This document shows, one piece after another, positions 62,251 to 64,000 of a stretch of 64,000 nucleotides of DNA; within the stretch, counting starts at the first letter, position 1, and the number at the start of each line of letters is the position of its first letter. The position numbers and the translations under genes are program-made. Source of the DNA: Paenibacillus sp. NAIST15-1 (GTDB taxonomy: Bacteria > Bacillota > Bacilli > Paenibacillales > Paenibacillaceae); the NCBI RefSeq assembly GCF_001894745.1, contig NZ_BBYF01000002.1, positions 124,001 through 188,000 of the forward strand. Direction: 5' to 3'. The notes under the pieces are model-generated. The model made no database searches and had not been told where the DNA came from. It saw nothing but the letters and a program-made list of their open reading frames with translations.

Positions 62251-63900
62251 ATGAGTGAGATGAGTAAACTTCAACTGACGCTTGAGCAAAAAATTGGCCA
62301 AATGGTGATGTGTGGATTCGCAACGACAGAGGTAAACGATAATATCCGTTCCTTGATTAAGGAGCACCACGTTGGAGGCATTATTTATTTCAAACGCAAC
62401 GTGGTGAGCAAAGAGCAAGTAAGTGCGTTATCTCATCATTTGCAAGAGATTTCCGGAGAACAGACGAATATCCCGCTCTTCATTAGTATTGACCAAGAAG
62501 GCGGTATGGTGGCACGGATCGACTGGGAGGATATTACGCTGATCCCAGGCAATATGACAATTGGAGCTACGCGCAGTGCTGAGCATGCTTATGAGGCTGC
62601 ACGTATTTGCGGAGAAGAGATGCTCCGTCTTGGCATTAACATGAACTTTGCACCGAGCTTGGATGTGAACAACAATCCGGAGAATCCTGTAATCGGAGTT
62701 CGTTCATACAGTGAACGTCCTGATCTGGTAGCTGAACTTGGAACTGCACAAATTCGCGGCCTGCAAGAGGCGAATGTGGCTGCAACAGCGAAGCATTTCC
62801 CAGGACATGGCGACACGGCTGTCGACTCTCATCACGGCCTAGCCACTGTACCGCATGATGAGGAACGATTGGTTGCAGTTGAGCTTGCTCCATTTGCGCG
62901 TGCGATTCAAGAGGGCGTGGATTGCATTATGACGGCGCATGTCATTTTCCCTGCATTTGAGCCGGATTCCATCCCAGCTACGTTGTCCCATAATGTGCTT
63001 ACGAAGCTGCTCCGCCACCGTATGGGCTATGATGGCTTGATCGTAACAGATTGCTTGGAAATGCATGCAATTTCGAAGGAAGTTGGTGTGGCTGAAGGTG
63101 CGGTGCGCGCAGTTGAAGCCGGTGCTGATATTTTGCTAGTCAGCCATACGTATGAAGAGCAAGTTGCATCGATTCAAGCGCTGTGCGAAGCTGTTCGTAC
63201 CGGTCGCATCGCTGAATCGCGCATCGACGAATCCATCGATCGTATCATTACCTTGAAAAATAAGCGTCATATGGGCGAAGAGACAGAAGTTCCAGAGGAT
63301 TTCACTTCATATTTCGCTACGCCTGAATCTAAGGCATTGGTTGATCGTATGTTCGAGGACAGTACGACGCTTGTTAAGGATGAGGCTGGTGCACTTCCGC
63401 TTGATCGCAGCGCGAAAACGCTTGTGATCTGGCCTCAAGTGCGTACTCGTTCAGAGGTCGATGATCTCATCGTACAGGAATATACGTTGGCATCTGCACT
63501 GCAACCACATATGAACGATGTGGAGCTGCTCCGGATTAACAATGATCCAGATTCCGTTGAAGTGGAAGAAATTTTGGCAAGCACAGAAGGATATATTCAG
63601 ATTGTGATCCTGACTTACAATCCAGTATCGAAGCTGCATCAAGGACAGGTTGATGTGGTGAATGCATTGTTAGCACGCAGCAATACACGCGTCATTGTTG
63701 CATCGACTCGCAATCCATATGATCTGAATCAATTCTCTGATGCACCTACGTACTTGTGTTGCTATGAGAACCGCCCTGCTGCAATGAAAGCTCTGGGGAA
63801 TGTGCTGCTCGGCCTGCAGGAGCCGAAGGGCAAACTGCCGGTTACGATTTCGGAGCAATACCCATTTGGGCACAGTGCTTCTTACGCGAAACAGCAATAG
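62251..63900 (+). CDS. nagZ: GH3 beta-N-acetylhexosaminidase
   Basis: 549 aa from ATG 62251 (GAGGATGGG close upstream; ATG 62260 also possible). GH3 domain (about 10-330) with the NagZ-specific KHFPGHGDTAVDSHHGL loop, whose His-Asp dyad is the acid/base, and nucleophile Asp267 in VTDCLEMHAIS. A C-terminal Rossmann-like domain (about 365-545) follows. No signal peptide, so intracellular. Cleaves terminal GlcNAc from muropeptides or chitooligosaccharides. It follows the YesN gene by 49 bp, in the same direction, tying it to the sugar ABC system. Confidence 0.93.
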   Translation: MSEMSKLQLTLEQKIGQMVMCGFATTEVNDNIRSLIKEHHVGGIIYFKRNVVSKEQVSALSHHLQEISGEQTNIPLFISIDQEGGMVARIDWEDITLIPGNMTIGATRSAEHAYEAARICGEEMLRLGINMNFAPSLDVNNNPENPVIGVRSYSERPDLVAELGTAQIRGLQEANVAATAKHFPGHGDTAVDSHHGLATVPHDEERLVAVELAPFARAIQEGVDCIMTAHVIFPAFEPDSIPATLSHNVLTKLLRHRMGYDGLIVTDCLEMHAISKEVGVAEGAVRAVEAGADILLVSHTYEEQVASIQALCEAVRTGRIAESRIDESIDRIITLKNKRHMGEETEVPEDFTSYFATPESKALVDRMFEDSTTLVKDEAGALPLDRSAKTLVIWPQVRTRSEVDDLIVQEYTLASALQPHMNDVELLRINNDPDSVEVEEILASTEGYIQIVILTYNPVSKLHQGQVDVVNALLARSNTRVIVASTRNPYDLNQFSDAPTYLCCYENRPAAMKALGNVLLGLQEPKGKLPVTISEQYPFGHSASYAKQQ

Positions 63901-63911
63901 AACTCATCTCG

Positions 63912-63947
63912 AGACCTGTACCGAGCGATCGGTGCAGGTCTTTTTTT
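63912..63947 (+). terminator. Terminator after nagZ
   Basis: AGACCTGTACCGA (63912-63924) pairs with TCGGTGCAGGTCT (63929-63941) with one wobble, then TTTTTTT. Confidence 0.9.
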
Positions 63948-64000
63948 GGATATGAAGAAAATGTAAAATCACAATGATTTCAGAAAATGAAATGTAAATA

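Noticed and set aside
63950-64000. Possible further bce-type promoter element at the window end
   Set aside because: Shows AAAATGTAAAATCACAATG-like similarity to the bceAB leaders but lacks the TGACA half-site, and the following gene is not visible.
1-64000. tRNA, rRNA, CRISPR arrays, phage or insertion sequences
   Set aside because: None recognised on reading; no regular short repeat-spacer arrays, transposase or integrase genes.

Overview
The window looks like part of a Paenibacillaceae chromosome, most likely Paenibacillus. Reasons: several ABC/YesM-YesN sugar-uptake modules, Bce-type peptide-resistance modules, strong AGGAGG-type ribosome binding sites with frequent GTG/TTG starts, CcpA-type cre sites, a Bacillus-type Fnr with a C-terminal cysteine cluster, and a 168-bp dispersed repeat of a kind I associate from memory with Paenibacillus genomes. 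No rRNA, tRNA, phage, IS or CRISPR was seen. All complete genes read without frameshifts.

Layout. 1-5.9 kb: the tail of an ABC ATPase, then two tandem BceAB-type transporters. 5.9-10 kb: HPP membrane protein, LysR and DeoR regulators, a metallophosphoesterase. 10-13.5 kb: a compact putative disulfide-bonded bacteriocin cassette (MauE-like membrane protein, thioredoxin-like protein, an unlisted 44-residue six-cysteine peptide, strong terminator, ABC exporter). 13.6-20.9 kb: a CUT1 sugar/oligosaccharide ABC system with its YesN/YesM two-component pair. 20.9-26.6 kb: membrane proteins, DegV, PP2C-like phosphatase, MsrAB and a TerC-family protein behind a yybP-ykoY (Mn2+) riboswitch. 26.6-36.8 kb: GH4 alpha-galactosidase with divergent AraC regulator, small membrane proteins, NhaC antiporter, LacI regulator, GNAT protein, ribokinase, CapA-like protein, HxlR regulator. 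37-42.8 kb: second DegV and a complete BceRS-BceAB module. 43-45.4 kb: lipoprotein and GH29 alpha-L-fucosidase. 45.5-53 kb: anaerobic block fnr, adhE, pflB, pflA with several FNR boxes and a Rex-like operator. 53-64 kb: secreted DUF4855-like protein, a second CUT1 ABC system with YesM/YesN, and a NagZ-type GH3 hexosaminidase.

How it fits together. The three BceAB operons carry the same TGACA-N4-TGWAA operator upstream, so the one BceRS pair here could control all of them, giving peptide-antibiotic defence. The fermentation block is built to switch on with oxygen loss (FNR) and to respond to redox state (Rex-like site). The two sugar modules plus GH4, GH29 and GH3 enzymes point to plant or cell-wall oligosaccharide use.

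The most novel item is the six-cysteine peptide cassette. Its operon promoter and the promoter of the following sugar-transport operon share a 30-bp element (29/30 identical) placed at exactly the same distance from the -10 box, which suggests co-regulation or promoter duplication when the cassette arrived.
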